Source: Nonlabens xiamenensis
Lineage (GTDB): Bacteria > Bacteroidota > Bacteroidia > Flavobacteriales > Flavobacteriaceae
Assembly: GCF_003865345.1 (NCBI RefSeq)
Contig: NZ_RMVE01000001.1
Span: 1 to 64,000 of the forward strand
Direction: 5' to 3'
Length of the DNA: 64,000 bases
Shown here one piece after another: positions 7,412 to 16,796 of this stretch. Under the pieces are notes generated by a model. The model had not been told where the DNA came from. It saw nothing but the letters and a program-made list of their open reading frames with translations, and searched no databases. How positions within the stretch are numbered: position 1 is the first letter of the stretch; every line of letters starts with the position of its first letter. Both the position numbers and the translations under genes were made by a program.

Positions 7412-7852
7412 ATGACTTCACTAAAAAAGATTCTAGTCTCACAGGGCTATATACAGCACAACATCCGTCTGGCCCCCAAAAGTGGCCATATCGTCACCAA
7501 AGCCATGATTAACGGACACATGGGTAGGTTTATCATTGACACTGGAGCAAGTGCTACCTGCGTTAATCAAGAGCTTTACAAAGAATTTCAGTTGGAAACG
7601 GAATTTATGGAGCGTCAAATCGGCACTGCAAGTGGGTCTCTAAGACCGCGCATATCTCATAAAAATACGCTTGAACTGGGAGATTGGACAGATGAGGATG
7701 TCACTTTATTGAGTATGGATATGAGTTATATCAATAATGCGCTCAAGGCGGAAGGCATGAACTCCATCCAAGGATTATTGGGCGCAGACTTTTTAATCAC
7801 CGCCAAAGCAGTGATCGATTATAAAGGAAAAAAAATGTATCTCAAAAAATAA
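7412..7852 (+). CDS. retropepsin-like aspartic protease (clan AA)
   Basis: 146 aa. GRFIIDTGASATCVN at about residues 37-51 has the catalytic D-T-G-A loop; IQGLLGADFL near residue 119 is the second hydrophobic-hydrophobic-G turn of single-domain, dimeric retropepsin-like enzymes. No signal peptide or membrane anchor is seen, so it looks cytoplasmic. It stands alone, divergent from tatD, with a terminator right behind. Substrate unknown. Confidence 0.75.
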   Translation: MTSLKKILVSQGYIQHNIRLAPKSGHIVTKAMINGHMGRFIIDTGASATCVNQELYKEFQLETEFMERQIGTASGSLRPRISHKNTLELGDWTDEDVTLLSMDMSYINNALKAEGMNSIQGLLGADFLITAKAVIDYKGKKMYLKK

Positions 7853-7880
7853 ACCCCAACGCTACTGGCTGGGGTATTTT
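7853..7880 (+). terminator. terminator after the aspartic protease gene
   Basis: ACCCCA (7853-7858) pairs with TGGGGT (7870-7875) and is followed by ATTTTAATT. It lies between convergent genes. Confidence 0.6.
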
Positions 7881-7899
7881 AATTAAGCCTGTATATTTT

Positions 7900-8736
7900 T
7901 TAATAATTGACAGTGAACATTCCCTCAGTTATTTGAAAGTTGTTGGGTCCACCTGTCGTAAATTCGAATGTCCCACTGATCGTACGATTGGTTGAATCAG
8001 CGGCTGTAATCACCAGGTTTCCTGATGTACTGGTAGAGATAGTGCCATTGGAGGATACATAGGTACCTATATAATCACCAGATGCACCAAAGTTATAACT
8101 ACCAGGCATTGTATCCACTGGCAATATGATACCGATGGTATTTGGTCCATTGGACGCATTAATCAGAAGTTCGCCTCCGCTTAAATTTGGAGATATTTGA
8201 GTGGGATTTAAGGCTGTTCCATCTATTCTTGCTCTGAAAGTATTGGCTCCTGTTCCTCCCATAGTATTATCAATGATAGGTGAGCCAAAAGGCACCTTGA
8301 AAATAACACCTTGGCGCATATACAGGGAATCTGCATTATTGGGCAGATAACTCACAAAACTGAAGTTTCCAGTTACTCCAGAAGCGTTAACCTCGGTCAA
8401 CTCAACTTCGCCTCTACCATTTCCTACATTGGAGGAAAAGGATTGGCCACCATTAAAGATATAATTGACTTCACTATTGGAACCAGCTCCTAATCTATAG
8501 GTGCCTACAGAACCAGCGTTGAGATTAAAAAGAACTGTTTCTAAAGGGTTTTGACCAATTATGGTCAGCGACCCATCATTATTGCTGGTTGCACTAAAAG
8601 AGTTGGATTTGAAAAACTCACCGTTGCGGACCGCCTGTAGGGCTGGAACATTATCATCATCCAGGTTATCAGAACAAGAATTAAGTCCAAGGCTTAGGGA
8701 GCATATGACCAACAAATAAGAGAAGAGGGATTTCAT
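7900..8736 (-). CDS. lipoprotein, DUF6252-like
   Basis: 278 aa from ATG 8736, which gives a clean signal peptide (MKSLFSYLLVICSLSLGL, lipobox LNSC); the longer frame back to 8853 adds 39 residues with no signal character. The mature protein has at least two similar beta-rich segments, each with a glycine/asparagine-rich G-x-F-x-F pattern (SGVTGNFSFVSY; TISGTFEFTTGG), as in flavobacterial DUF6252 lipoproteins. Likely outer-membrane or periplasmic; function unknown. Confidence 0.7.
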   Translation of the reverse strand: MKSLFSYLLVICSLSLGLNSCSDNLDDDNVPALQAVRNGEFFKSNSFSATSNNDGSLTIIGQNPLETVLFNLNAGSVGTYRLGAGSNSEVNYIFNGGQSFSSNVGNGRGEVELTEVNASGVTGNFSFVSYLPNNADSLYMRQGVIFKVPFGSPIIDNTMGGTGANTFRARIDGTALNPTQISPNLSGGELLINASNGPNTIGIILPVDTMPGSYNFGASGDYIGTYVSSNGTISTSTSGNLVITAADSTNRTISGTFEFTTGGPNNFQITEGMFTVNY

Positions 8737-8790
8737 AGTTTTTGGGATACTGAATTTCAACAAATGTAAATAAAAATTGTATATATGCTT

Positions 8791-8866
8791 TTGATAATGA
8801 AATAAATGATATTTTTGCAAACTCAAATTAATAATCACGGGTCGGGCACCCATAAACTTTAATGTT
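8791..8866 (+). promoter_or_regulatory. promoter and short leader of the rpsP operon
   Basis: TTG at 8791-8793, 16 bp, TATTTTTG at 8810-8817. The leader of about 45 nt contains a small hairpin, GGGT-CGGGC-ACCC, just before the start codon. Flavobacteria are known to have an S16 autoregulatory leader; this hairpin is a candidate but I cannot test the covariance model. Confidence 0.5.
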
Positions 8867-9370
8867 ATGCCAGTAAAAATTAGATTACAGAGACACGGTA
8901 AGAAAGGTAAGCCATTCTACTGGATCGTCGCAGCCGATGTACGCGCTAAAAGAGACGGTAAATTTTTGGAAAAACTAGGAACTTACAATCCTAACACTAA
9001 CCCAGCCACCATTGATCTTGATGTGGACAATTCTGTAAAGTGGTTGGAAAATGGAGCACAACCTACAGACACAGCTCGTGCATTATTGGGTTACAAAGGT
9101 GTGATGTTGAAAAAACACTTGATGGGTGGTGTAAAAAAAGGCGCTTTTACCGAAGAACAGGCGGAAGAAAAATTCAATGCTTGGTTGGAAGAAAAAGAAG
9201 CTAAAATCGCTGGAAAAGCAGCCAACTTGAAAAAAGACGCGGATGATGCAGCTGCCAAAGCCTTAGAAGCTGAAAAAGCTGTCAACGAAGCCCGTATCGC
9301 TGCCAATGCTCCTGAGCCTGAAGAAGAGCCAGTAGCAGAAGCAGAAGAAGCGAGCAAGGAAGAAGAATAA
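8867..9370 (+). CDS. rpsP: 30S ribosomal protein S16
   Basis: 167 aa. The first about 80 residues are the S16 fold ([45 protein letters not shown]). The remaining 85 or so residues form an Ala/Glu/Lys-rich extension ending in a run of glutamates, seen in many Bacteroidota S16 proteins and absent from the 82-aa E. coli protein. It is the first gene of rpsP-rimM-trmN6, with 10 nt to rimM. Confidence 0.95.
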   Translation: MPVKIRLQRHGKKGKPFYWIVAADVRAKRDGKFLEKLGTYNPNTNPATIDLDVDNSVKWLENGAQPTDTARALLGYKGVMLKKHLMGGVKKGAFTEEQAEEKFNAWLEEKEAKIAGKAANLKKDADDAAAKALEAEKAVNEARIAANAPEPEEEPVAEAEEASKEEE

Positions 9371-9380
9371 AACTGGAACC

Positions 9381-9908
9381 ATGCGTAAAGAGAATTGTTT
9401 TTACGTAGGAACCATCGTCAACAAATTTAGTTTTAAGGGCGAAGTCCTGGTCAAATTAGACACAGATGAACCCGAACTATTTCTGGAAATGGAATCAGTT
9501 TTTATCGATCTCGGTAAAAAATTGATTCCATTTTTTATTGAAAAAAGCCAACTGCACAAATCCATGTTGCTGCGTCTTAAAATAGAGGACATCGATGATG
9601 AGGCTGCTGCAGATGCGATCATGAAAAAAGAACTCTATCTTCCCTTGTCTTTCCTTCCTGAATTAGAGGGGAACAAGTTTTATTTCCACGAGGTGATCGG
9701 CTTTACCATGATCGATGATCAATACGGCGACATAGGATCTGTCACAGCTATCAATGATAGCACTACCCAAGCCTTGTTTGAAGTAGAAAAAGACGGCAAG
9801 CAAATCCTAATCCCTCTGAATGACCATTTTATCAAAAAGGTCGATCGAAACAATAAAACGATTGAGATCAACACTCCGGATGGACTCATTGACCTTTATC
9901 TTTCCTAA
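9381..9908 (+). CDS. rimM: ribosome maturation factor RimM
   Basis: 175 aa. The N-terminal RimM barrel (CFYVGTIVNKFSFKGEVLVKLDTDEP) is followed by a PRC-barrel domain (GNKFYFHEVIGFTMIDDQYGDIGSVT ... LIPLNDHFIKKVD). It assists 30S assembly of the head region and binds S19. Its place right after rpsP is the common bacterial arrangement. Confidence 0.95.
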   Translation: MRKENCFYVGTIVNKFSFKGEVLVKLDTDEPELFLEMESVFIDLGKKLIPFFIEKSQLHKSMLLRLKIEDIDDEAAADAIMKKELYLPLSFLPELEGNKFYFHEVIGFTMIDDQYGDIGSVTAINDSTTQALFEVEKDGKQILIPLNDHFIKKVDRNNKTIEINTPDGLIDLYLS

Positions 9909-9917
9909 ACTTCTGGT

Positions 9918-10694
9918 ATGCCGGTTTTCAAATTCAAACAATTTGAAGTGGAACAAGATCGTTGTGCTCAAAAAATCGGGACAGATGCCGTGCTGCTAGG
10001 GGCTTGGATGGAGGCAGAAGATCCAAAAACCGTTCTGGATGTAGGAACAGGAACGGGAGTGATTGCACTCATGGCAGCCCAACGATTTCCATTGGCCCAG
10101 ATTGAAGCCGTAGAATTAGATGAGCAGGCCTTTGAACAAGCCACTGATAATTTTGAAAACAGCCCTTGGAATGACCGCCTATTTTGTTTTCATGCCTCAT
10201 TTCAGGAATTTTGTGCCGAAATGGAAGAGCCTTACGATCTGATTGTAAGTAACCCGCCTTTTTTTGACAGCCAAATGCTCAATGAAAATCACGAGCCTGA
10301 AACCAGAAGAAAGCAAGCGCGATTTGACGACTCCCTTTCCTTTGAAGATTTGATAGGCGGAGTCAAGTATTTGTTGGCAGATGAAGGAACCTTTACCTGT
10401 ATCATACCCAAGGCACGTGAACAACAAATGATTGAGATCGCTTTAGAACATGGAATGACAGTCTCTCGCATCTCTGATGTTAAAGGTAGAGCCGATGTCC
10501 CCAGTAAAAGATCGCTAATTGCCTTTAGAAATGATCCTAATTCAGTTCCCAAACAAAATGGATTGAACAATGAAGTCTCGATTCCCGATAGGAGCCTACT
10601 GATCATTGAAAAATCACGCCATAACTACACCGAAGAATACAAAAATTTAACCCGAGACTTCTATTTGGACAAGGGAACAGAAACCGAGAAATAA
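9918..10694 (+). CDS. trmN6: tRNA1(Val) (adenine(37)-N6)-methyltransferase
   Basis: 258 aa. Rossmann SAM-binding motif VLDVGTGTGVIALMAA near residue 39 and the N6-adenine catalytic motif VSNPPFF near residue 110. The N-terminal FKFKQFEVEQDRCAQKIGTDAVLLGAW is typical of the YfiC/TrmN6 family, which methylates A37 of tRNA-Val. It follows rimM by 9 nt, so it is likely co-transcribed; both act in translation. Confidence 0.88.
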   Translation: MPVFKFKQFEVEQDRCAQKIGTDAVLLGAWMEAEDPKTVLDVGTGTGVIALMAAQRFPLAQIEAVELDEQAFEQATDNFENSPWNDRLFCFHASFQEFCAEMEEPYDLIVSNPPFFDSQMLNENHEPETRRKQARFDDSLSFEDLIGGVKYLLADEGTFTCIIPKAREQQMIEIALEHGMTVSRISDVKGRADVPSKRSLIAFRNDPNSVPKQNGLNNEVSIPDRSLLIIEKSRHNYTEEYKNLTRDFYLDKGTETEK

Positions 10695-10800
10695 ACAAGT
10701 TTTTTGTTTTCCAAGCGTATTCAGATTGCTATTTTTACGACCAAATGATTCAACTATTTTCATTACTATAACCTTATAGTGATTTTATATCCTATTTTCT

Positions 10801-11985
10801 ATGAAGCCAGACCTATTTGAAGCCCCGGATTACTATCAATTGGATGACCTGCTGACCGAAGAACACAAAATGATCAGGGACGCTGCACGCGCTTGGGTAA
10901 AACGAGACGTCTCTCCCATCATTGAACAAGCTGCTCAAGAAGCTAAATTCCCTAAAAGTATCATTCCAGGACTAGCTGCGATCGGCGCTTTTGGCCCTTA
11001 TATACCTGAGGAATATGGTGGAGCAGGACTGGATCAAATATCCTACGGATTAATCATGCAGGAAATTGAACGAGGAGACAGTGGGGTCCGCTCTACAGCT
11101 TCAGTTCAATCATCTTTGGTGATGTATCCCATCTGGAAATATGGAAGTGAAGAGCATCGTAAAAAGTTCCTTCCAAAACTCGCTAGTGGAGAGTTTATGG
11201 GATCCTTTGGTTTGACCGAACCCGACCATGGTTCGAACCCAGGAGGAATGGTGACCCATTACAAAGATGCAGGAGATGGAGAACACGTGATACTCAATGG
11301 AGCCAAACTATGGATCTCCAACAGTCCATTCTGTGATGTTGCAGTGGTCTGGGCAAAGAATGAAGAAGGACGTATTCACGGCATCATCGTCGAAAGAGGA
11401 ATGGAAGGTTTTTCTACTCCTGAAACACACAATAAATGGTCATTACGCGCTAGTGCAACTGGCGAACTCATTTTCCAAGATGTAAAAGTTCCTAAATCCA
11501 ACATTTTGCCAGGTCGGTCTGGTCTGGGCGCTCCACTCAGTTGTTTGGACAGTGCAAGATTTGGGATCGCTTGGGGTGCTATTGGTGCGGCCATGGATTG
11601 TTATGACACAGCCTTAAGATATGCCAAGGAACGCATACAATTTGGCAAGCCCATCGCCGCTTTCCAACTACAACAAAAGAAATTGGCTGAAATGATCACA
11701 GAGATTACCAAGGCTCAATTACTCGCATGGCGACTAGGCGTACTCAGAGAAGAAGGAAATGCCACAAGTGCACAGATTTCCATGGCGAAGAGAAATAATG
11801 TGGACATGGCGATCAACATTGCCAGGGAAGCCAGACAAATTCTTGGTGGTATGGGAATCACTGGTGAATATAGCATCATGCGACATATGATGAATCTTGA
11901 GAGCGTTATTACTTATGAAGGAACGCATGATATCCACTTGCTAATTACCGGGTTAGATATTACAGGTGAAAATGCATTTAAGTAA
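10801..11985 (+). CDS. acyl-CoA dehydrogenase, glutaryl-CoA dehydrogenase type
   Basis: 394 aa. FGLTEPDHGSNPGGM is the FAD/substrate loop typical of glutaryl-CoA dehydrogenases, and ITYEGTHDIHLLITG near the C-terminus holds the catalytic Glu. The N-terminal helical, middle barrel and C-terminal helical domains are all present at normal length. It would oxidise an acyl-CoA (possibly glutaryl-CoA from lysine breakdown), passing electrons to ETF. It stands alone; no lysine-degradation genes flank it. Confidence 0.85.
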   Translation: MKPDLFEAPDYYQLDDLLTEEHKMIRDAARAWVKRDVSPIIEQAAQEAKFPKSIIPGLAAIGAFGPYIPEEYGGAGLDQISYGLIMQEIERGDSGVRSTASVQSSLVMYPIWKYGSEEHRKKFLPKLASGEFMGSFGLTEPDHGSNPGGMVTHYKDAGDGEHVILNGAKLWISNSPFCDVAVVWAKNEEGRIHGIIVERGMEGFSTPETHNKWSLRASATGELIFQDVKVPKSNILPGRSGLGAPLSCLDSARFGIAWGAIGAAMDCYDTALRYAKERIQFGKPIAAFQLQQKKLAEMITEITKAQLLAWRLGVLREEGNATSAQISMAKRNNVDMAINIAREARQILGGMGITGEYSIMRHMMNLESVITYEGTHDIHLLITGLDITGENAFK

Positions 11986-12125
11986 TTAGCTTCTTTTGAG
12001 GAAATAAAACCCCACAATCATCATTCGTAGCAGTTGGTATTGCCGATCAAACAACCTTATACAATTAGCGGTCCTTCACTCACTGACCGAGTTCTGTTAA
12101 GTATATCCCAATACTTCCTCTATAC

Positions 12126-12156
12126 TTGAAGAGACTGTCTTTGGTAGGTATTTTTG
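12126..12156 (+). promoter_or_regulatory. promoter of the DUF3050 gene
   Basis: TTG at 12126-12128, 20 bp, TATTTTTG at 12149-12156. It overlaps the TTG at 12154 that would begin a longer frame and so favours the ATG at 12172 as the start. Confidence 0.6.
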
Positions 12157-12171
12157 CAAAAACTCTGCCGT

Positions 12172-12966
12172 ATGATCGATGTGCATCAATTGATTTTTAA
12201 GCAAATCCAAGAAGAGCGGAATGCACTACTGGAGCATCCGCTTTACCAGTCCATTCAATCCGATGAGGACCTGCGATTGTTTATGGAATTACATGTTTAT
12301 GCAGTTTGGGATTTTATGTCCTTGCTTAAGGCTCTCCAACAACAGCTGACCTGTACCCAAACGCCTTGGATGCCGGTTGGAGATCCAGATTTGCGTTACC
12401 TCATCAATGAAATTGTCTTGGCAGAGGAGACAGACATTGACATCGACGGAAACAGGAAGAGCCATTATGAAATGTACATCGATGCCATGGAATCGATAGG
12501 CATGGAAACCCAACCTACTCATGATCTGATCCAACTTTTGGCCAAGTCAGAAAACATCTTATCGGCGATAAAATCCACGAGTCTTCCTGATGCTGCAAAA
12601 CAATTTCTAACCTCCACATTTGAAATCATCCAAGGTGGCAAACCACACGAGATAGCCGCTGCCTTCACCTATGGAAGGGAAGACCTGATTCCAGAAATGT
12701 TTACTGAAATATTAGAAGGCATGCATAAAAGCGATTTAAATGTCAATCTTAAACCCGTACAATATTATTTTGACCGTCACATCGAACTGGATGGTGATGA
12801 ACATGGTCCAATGGCACATAAAATGGTGGCGCTCCTATGTGACAACGATCAGGTTAAAATAGAGGAAGCCGCAAGAGTTGCAAGTAAAGCATTAGCATCC
12901 CGCATCCGTTTGTTTAACGGTATTTTAAGTAATATCCAAGAAAAAAAAGGCGTTATGGGTACCTAA
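12172..12966 (+). CDS. DUF3050 protein, heme-oxygenase-like fold
   Basis: 264 aa from ATG 12172. The N-terminus (LEHPLYQSIQS...FMELHVYAVWDFMSLLKALQ) and the paired acidic/His helices (EIVLAEETDID, SHYEMYIDAMESIG, FDRHIELDGDEHGPMA) match the DUF3050 family. Such proteins have a helical heme-oxygenase-like fold, and the conserved E/H residues could bind a di-metal centre. Substrate unknown. The next gene follows after 9 nt. Confidence 0.8.
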   Translation: MIDVHQLIFKQIQEERNALLEHPLYQSIQSDEDLRLFMELHVYAVWDFMSLLKALQQQLTCTQTPWMPVGDPDLRYLINEIVLAEETDIDIDGNRKSHYEMYIDAMESIGMETQPTHDLIQLLAKSENILSAIKSTSLPDAAKQFLTSTFEIIQGGKPHEIAAAFTYGREDLIPEMFTEILEGMHKSDLNVNLKPVQYYFDRHIELDGDEHGPMAHKMVALLCDNDQVKIEEAARVASKALASRIRLFNGILSNIQEKKGVMGT

Positions 12967-12975
12967 ACCCATATT

Positions 12976-13509
12976 ATGAAATTTGTAAAATCCCTATTAG
13001 TACTACTTGTTATTTTCATGACCATTTCTTGTAGCAGTGATGACGATGCGACTGCCCAAGAACAATTTGAACTCAACACCACCAATTTTGCCGGCACCTA
13101 TCAATTGACGAGTTATGAACGCAATATCAGGGAAACCGAGACCTTCAACGGCGCCAATGTTACTGCCGACATATCGATTACAGGCGACACCTTTACCAAT
13201 GCCCAGTACACCTTCAATCAAAACGGGTCTTTCAGTACCTCTGGGTCTTATAGAGAAACCAAAGTCACCCGCGTATCCGGAAATGACCCACAAACGGAGT
13301 CTACGATCATTAATTTGGACAGCAACGGCTCCTATATTCTAAACGATGAAACCTCTGGAATAACTATTACCAATGCAGCTGAAGGAGGCATTTCAAGTGG
13401 AAGGGTAACCAATTTCACCGAAAACGGTTTTATCATTATGCTGGATGAAAGCAGAGTAGACGGTGATTCCAGTTATGAATCAGAAACCATCCTAAGATTC
13501 GAGAGATAA
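12976..13509 (+). CDS. lipoprotein, lipocalin-like
   Basis: 177 aa. Signal peptide with lipobox TISC, followed by SSDDDATAQ. The mature part (FAGTYQLTSYERN ... QYTFNQNGSFSTSGSY ... SYILNDETSGITI) has the strand pattern of small lipocalin-like lipoproteins of flavobacteria. Probably the second gene of a unit with the DUF3050 gene (9-nt gap). Function unknown. Confidence 0.65.
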   Translation: MKFVKSLLVLLVIFMTISCSSDDDATAQEQFELNTTNFAGTYQLTSYERNIRETETFNGANVTADISITGDTFTNAQYTFNQNGSFSTSGSYRETKVTRVSGNDPQTESTIINLDSNGSYILNDETSGITITNAAEGGISSGRVTNFTENGFIIMLDESRVDGDSSYESETILRFER

Positions 13510-13584
13510 TGCTTCATGCTAGCCACAATAAGTAAGACACTGATAACATCTTACCAATATCAAAATGGTTGGCAATAAAAAACA

Positions 13585-13721
13585 GAAGAGGCTGTCCAAA
13601 AAGTTAATAAACATTATTGCTGTCAGTCTGAACTTGTAGAAGAAGTTTTGATAATCATAAAGTTAAAAACTTCGACAGGTTCAGTTTGAGCGTATAAAGT
13701 TTCTTTTTGGACAGCCTCTTC
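13585..13721. repeat. MITE-like inverted-repeat element, 137 bp
   Basis: Perfect 19-bp terminal inverted repeats, GAAGAGGCTGTCCAAAAAG at 13585-13603 and its complement at 13703-13721. A second, imperfect inverted pair lies inside (CTGAACTTGT...GAAGTTTT with AAAACTTCGACAGGTTCAG). No coding capacity. The GAGGCTGTCCAAAAAG end resembles transposase termini, so this may be a non-autonomous derivative. It lies between two convergent genes and may also end both transcripts. No target duplication is evident. Confidence 0.7.
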
Positions 13722-13744
13722 AGTTGTTGAAGAGTGGCATTTGA

Positions 13745-14761
13745 CTAGTTGGCTAAGTCAGCTCTTGCACCTCCAGGAGCAAACAAAGCTCTCATTCTGG
13801 CCTTTTGCCCATTACTGAACATGTACATGCATGCGTCATTGGTGTAATCCATGTAGTTCATGGTCATATCCGTTGATCTACAATGGTTAGTTGGGTAAGA
13901 AGGACAACCATAGTTGGCACGATCAGAAGTAGGCGTATCAGAAACGAAGTCATCACGGTTACATCTTCCGTCACCCCAAATGTGTCTGAGGTTCAAATAG
14001 TGTCCTACCTCGTGAGTTGCCGTACGCCCACGATCAAATGGAGCGCTTACATAACCTGTGGTACCAAAGAATTGTGGAGAAATTACCACGCCGTCCGTGC
14101 TGGCGCTTCCTCCGGGGAATTGCGCATACCCTAGGATTCCGCCTCCAATATTACATACCCAAATATTCAGAGCATTGGCTGGATCTACAACGCTCACTCC
14201 ACCATTAGCATCAAACTTCATAGCGTCATTTGTTCCCCAAGAGGTACGTGAAGATGACTTTCTGGTTACGCCAGCGAGAGTAAAAGTAATCTCACTATCT
14301 GCTGCTAAACCGGCAAATTCAGAGGGCACTTGGTTTGCATCGTTATTTGTCTTTCTGAAGTCATCGTTCAGAACGGCGATTTGCGAATCGATCTGTGCGT
14401 TGCTGATATTCTCGTTGGCATTATTATATATAACGTGAACATATACTGGAATGTTGATCGTACCTAAATTATCGGAACCGCCAGAACCGCCATCTCCATC
14501 TCCTCCACCTCTGGGTGGTTTACCTTTCTTGGCCAGTGATTCTTGAAGAAATAGAGATGTCTGGGATTCAATCTGCATTACATTTCTTTGGAATTCAGGA
14601 TTCTGCAACATCTTTTCGTAATTCTCATTCGCATGACATTTTCGAGCCGCAGCGATATCGATACCATCGTTGTTGATCGCCTCAAGTGATTCTTCGTTGG
14701 AATCATTGCTACAAGAAGCAACAGCAAAGGCCAAAGCGGCCATGAGCAAAACTTTTTTCAT
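13745..14761 (-). CDS. M43 (pappalysin/cytophagalysin) metalloprotease lipoprotein
   Basis: 338 aa. Lipoprotein signal ends in AVASC. A glycine-rich linker lies near residue 85, then the catalytic domain with THEVGHYLNLRHIWGD at about residues 249-264 (HExxHxxxxxH zinc site) and a Met-turn region MNYMDYTNDACMYMFSNGQ, as in M43B proteases of Bacteroidota. Predicted to be exported and surface- or periplasm-anchored, digesting proteins outside the cytoplasm. Confidence 0.88.
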   Translation of the reverse strand: MKKVLLMAALAFAVASCSNDSNEESLEAINNDGIDIAAARKCHANENYEKMLQNPEFQRNVMQIESQTSLFLQESLAKKGKPPRGGGDGDGGSGGSDNLGTINIPVYVHVIYNNANENISNAQIDSQIAVLNDDFRKTNNDANQVPSEFAGLAADSEITFTLAGVTRKSSSRTSWGTNDAMKFDANGGVSVVDPANALNIWVCNIGGGILGYAQFPGGSASTDGVVISPQFFGTTGYVSAPFDRGRTATHEVGHYLNLRHIWGDGRCNRDDFVSDTPTSDRANYGCPSYPTNHCRSTDMTMNYMDYTNDACMYMFSNGQKARMRALFAPGGARADLAN

Positions 14762-14900
14762 TATAATTATTTAAGGATTAGACCACCAATATATACGAAT
14801 TACCCTATATCTTAATATTTTCTTAACATAATAGGTTGATTTTTTCGATAACCTGTCATGTCGTATATTTAAGAGTAATGAACCCTACATCAGCTGTATT

Positions 14901-15182
14901 ATGAAAGCCATTTGGAATGAGCAAGTTATCGCAGAAAGTGACGAAACTATCGTTGTGGAGAACAATCATTACTTTCCACCAGATAGTATAAAGCCAGAAT
15001 TTTATAAGAAAAGTGACACTACCTCTGTCTGCCCTTGGAAAGGTACCGCAAGCTACTATCACCTGGTAGTTGGTGATGAAACCAATCAAGATGCTGCCTG
15101 GTATTATCCAGCAACCAAACACGCAGCCAAAGAGATTGAATCCTATGTTGCGTTTTGGAAAGGAGTCAAAGTGACCGAGTAA
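14901..15182 (+). CDS. DUF427 domain protein
   Basis: 93 aa. A complete single DUF427 domain: KAIWNEQVIAESDETIVVENNHYFP, then TSVCPWKGTASYYHLVVG with the conserved Cys-Pro-Trp-Lys-Gly, and AAWYYPATKHAAKEIESYVAFW. Function of the family is unsettled. It ends directly against the convergent DNA ligase gene (adjacent stops at 15182/15183). Confidence 0.88.
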   Translation: MKAIWNEQVIAESDETIVVENNHYFPPDSIKPEFYKKSDTTSVCPWKGTASYYHLVVGDETNQDAAWYYPATKHAAKEIESYVAFWKGVKVTE

Positions 15183-16796
15183 TCAATCGGGTATCAATGC
15201 TTTCAAATCGTCTAAAGTATTGGCTTCCTCAATAGGTTTGTCTTTACGCCATCTTACAATACGCGGGAATCGAGTAGCAACTCCAGACTTGTGACGCGTA
15301 CTGGGCGCAATACCTTCAAATGCAATTTCAAATACATGATGTGGGGTAACCGATCTCACGGGTCCAAATCGCTCTAAAGTATTTTTTTTGATCCAAGCAT
15401 CTACCTTACGAAACTCGGCGTCAGTCAAACCTGAATACGCTTTGGCAAAGGTCACCAGCTCACCTTGGTCCCACAAACCAAAAGTATAATCTGTATAAAG
15501 ATTAGCCCTCCTTCCATGACCCCTCATGGCATAGGTCAGTACAGCATCGATAGAAAATGGATCAGTTTTCCATTTCCACCAATCCCCTTTTTTACGTCCT
15601 ACCAAATACGGACTGTCTTTTCTTTTAATCATCAATCCTTCTGATCTTTTTTCCCTGGCCAGGTCTCTTTCTTCTGCAGCGGCCTCCCAGCTATTAAAAT
15701 ACATGGTTTCAGAAAGAAAAATAGGCGTGCGCTCTTCTTGAGTCAGTTGTTCTTCACCTTGATTAATCTCCGTAACCAATTGGTCCAACTTAGCACGTCT
15801 TTCCGCGTAAGCGAGATGCCGAATATCCTGGCCTTCGTGTTCTAACAGGTCATAGGCTACGACCACCACTGGTACATCGGCAAGTAATTTTTTACCAATT
15901 GTCTTGCGACCAATACGTTTTTGAAGATCATTAAAATGTAGAATCTGCCCATCCTTAAATGGTAAAATTTCGCCATCGATCACTGTTCCATCTGGTATTT
16001 TCCCCAGAAATCTTTGAAATTCCGGATACTTATCCGTAACCAACTCTTCTCCTCGTGACCAAACAAAGAGTTCGCCTGATCGGATAATAGATTGTGAACG
16101 TATACCATCCCACTTATGCTCCATGGCCCAATCCGTGACTGAACCCAGGTCATCAACCTCAGCCTCGACCGCATAGGCCAAATAAAAAGGATATGGTTTC
16201 CCCCTGCGGGCAATTTCATTATCCTCAAATATCAACTCCTGGAAACTGGTGTTTTCACCTGTCCAACTCCCCATCAACTTGTGCGCCAACACATCCTTGT
16301 CAATTCCAGTAGCATCTGCCAGGGCTCTAGTCATTAGTTTTTGGGACACCCCTATCCTAAATCCTCCGGTCATAATCTTATTGAATACAAAGCGCTCGTA
16401 GTAATTGAGTCTTAACCATATATCAGAAAGATACGCTTGCTTTTCCCTATCTTCTTTGGACCTTAAATCGATGATGTCTTGGATGATTTCGGATAGGCTT
16501 TTATCGGTAGACTTTTCGGCGCTGGGCAGAATCAAGGCAATAGTTTCGGCCAGATCACCCACGATATGGTAGCTTTCCTCGAATAGCCATTCAGGTATAC
16601 CGCTTAAAGCAGTTGCCCATTGTCTCATCAAAGTAGTATTCACAGGCCTTTTGGGTCTTCTGTGTGAAAGAATAGCAATCGCCCATAATTTGTCAGGATC
16701 GGCTGCAGTTTTGAAGTATTCTGTGAGTGCCGCTACTTTTAAATTGGTTTTATTGGTACCATCGATAACCCTTATCATTTCCGCAAATTCTTTCAT
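15183..16796 (-). CDS. ATP-dependent DNA ligase
   Basis: 537 aa. Adenylation motif EHKWDGIRSQ at about residue 227 (the Lys is the AMP-accepting residue), then DGEILPF and EGLMIKRKDSPYLVGRKKGDWWKWK (later nucleotidyltransferase motifs), followed by an OB domain. The N-terminal part is the DNA-binding domain of the family. This is the bacterial ligase type that travels with a beta-lactamase-fold exonuclease; that partner lies directly upstream with an ATGA overlap. Likely used in a DNA-repair pathway. The helicase and phosphoesterase that often accompany the pair are not here. Confidence 0.9.
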   Translation of the reverse strand: MKEFAEMIRVIDGTNKTNLKVAALTEYFKTAADPDKLWAIAILSHRRPKRPVNTTLMRQWATALSGIPEWLFEESYHIVGDLAETIALILPSAEKSTDKSLSEIIQDIIDLRSKEDREKQAYLSDIWLRLNYYERFVFNKIMTGGFRIGVSQKLMTRALADATGIDKDVLAHKLMGSWTGENTSFQELIFEDNEIARRGKPYPFYLAYAVEAEVDDLGSVTDWAMEHKWDGIRSQSIIRSGELFVWSRGEELVTDKYPEFQRFLGKIPDGTVIDGEILPFKDGQILHFNDLQKRIGRKTIGKKLLADVPVVVVAYDLLEHEGQDIRHLAYAERRAKLDQLVTEINQGEEQLTQEERTPIFLSETMYFNSWEAAAEERDLAREKRSEGLMIKRKDSPYLVGRKKGDWWKWKTDPFSIDAVLTYAMRGHGRRANLYTDYTFGLWDQGELVTFAKAYSGLTDAEFRKVDAWIKKNTLERFGPVRSVTPHHVFEIAFEGIAPSTRHKSGVATRFPRIVRWRKDKPIEEANTLDDLKALIPD

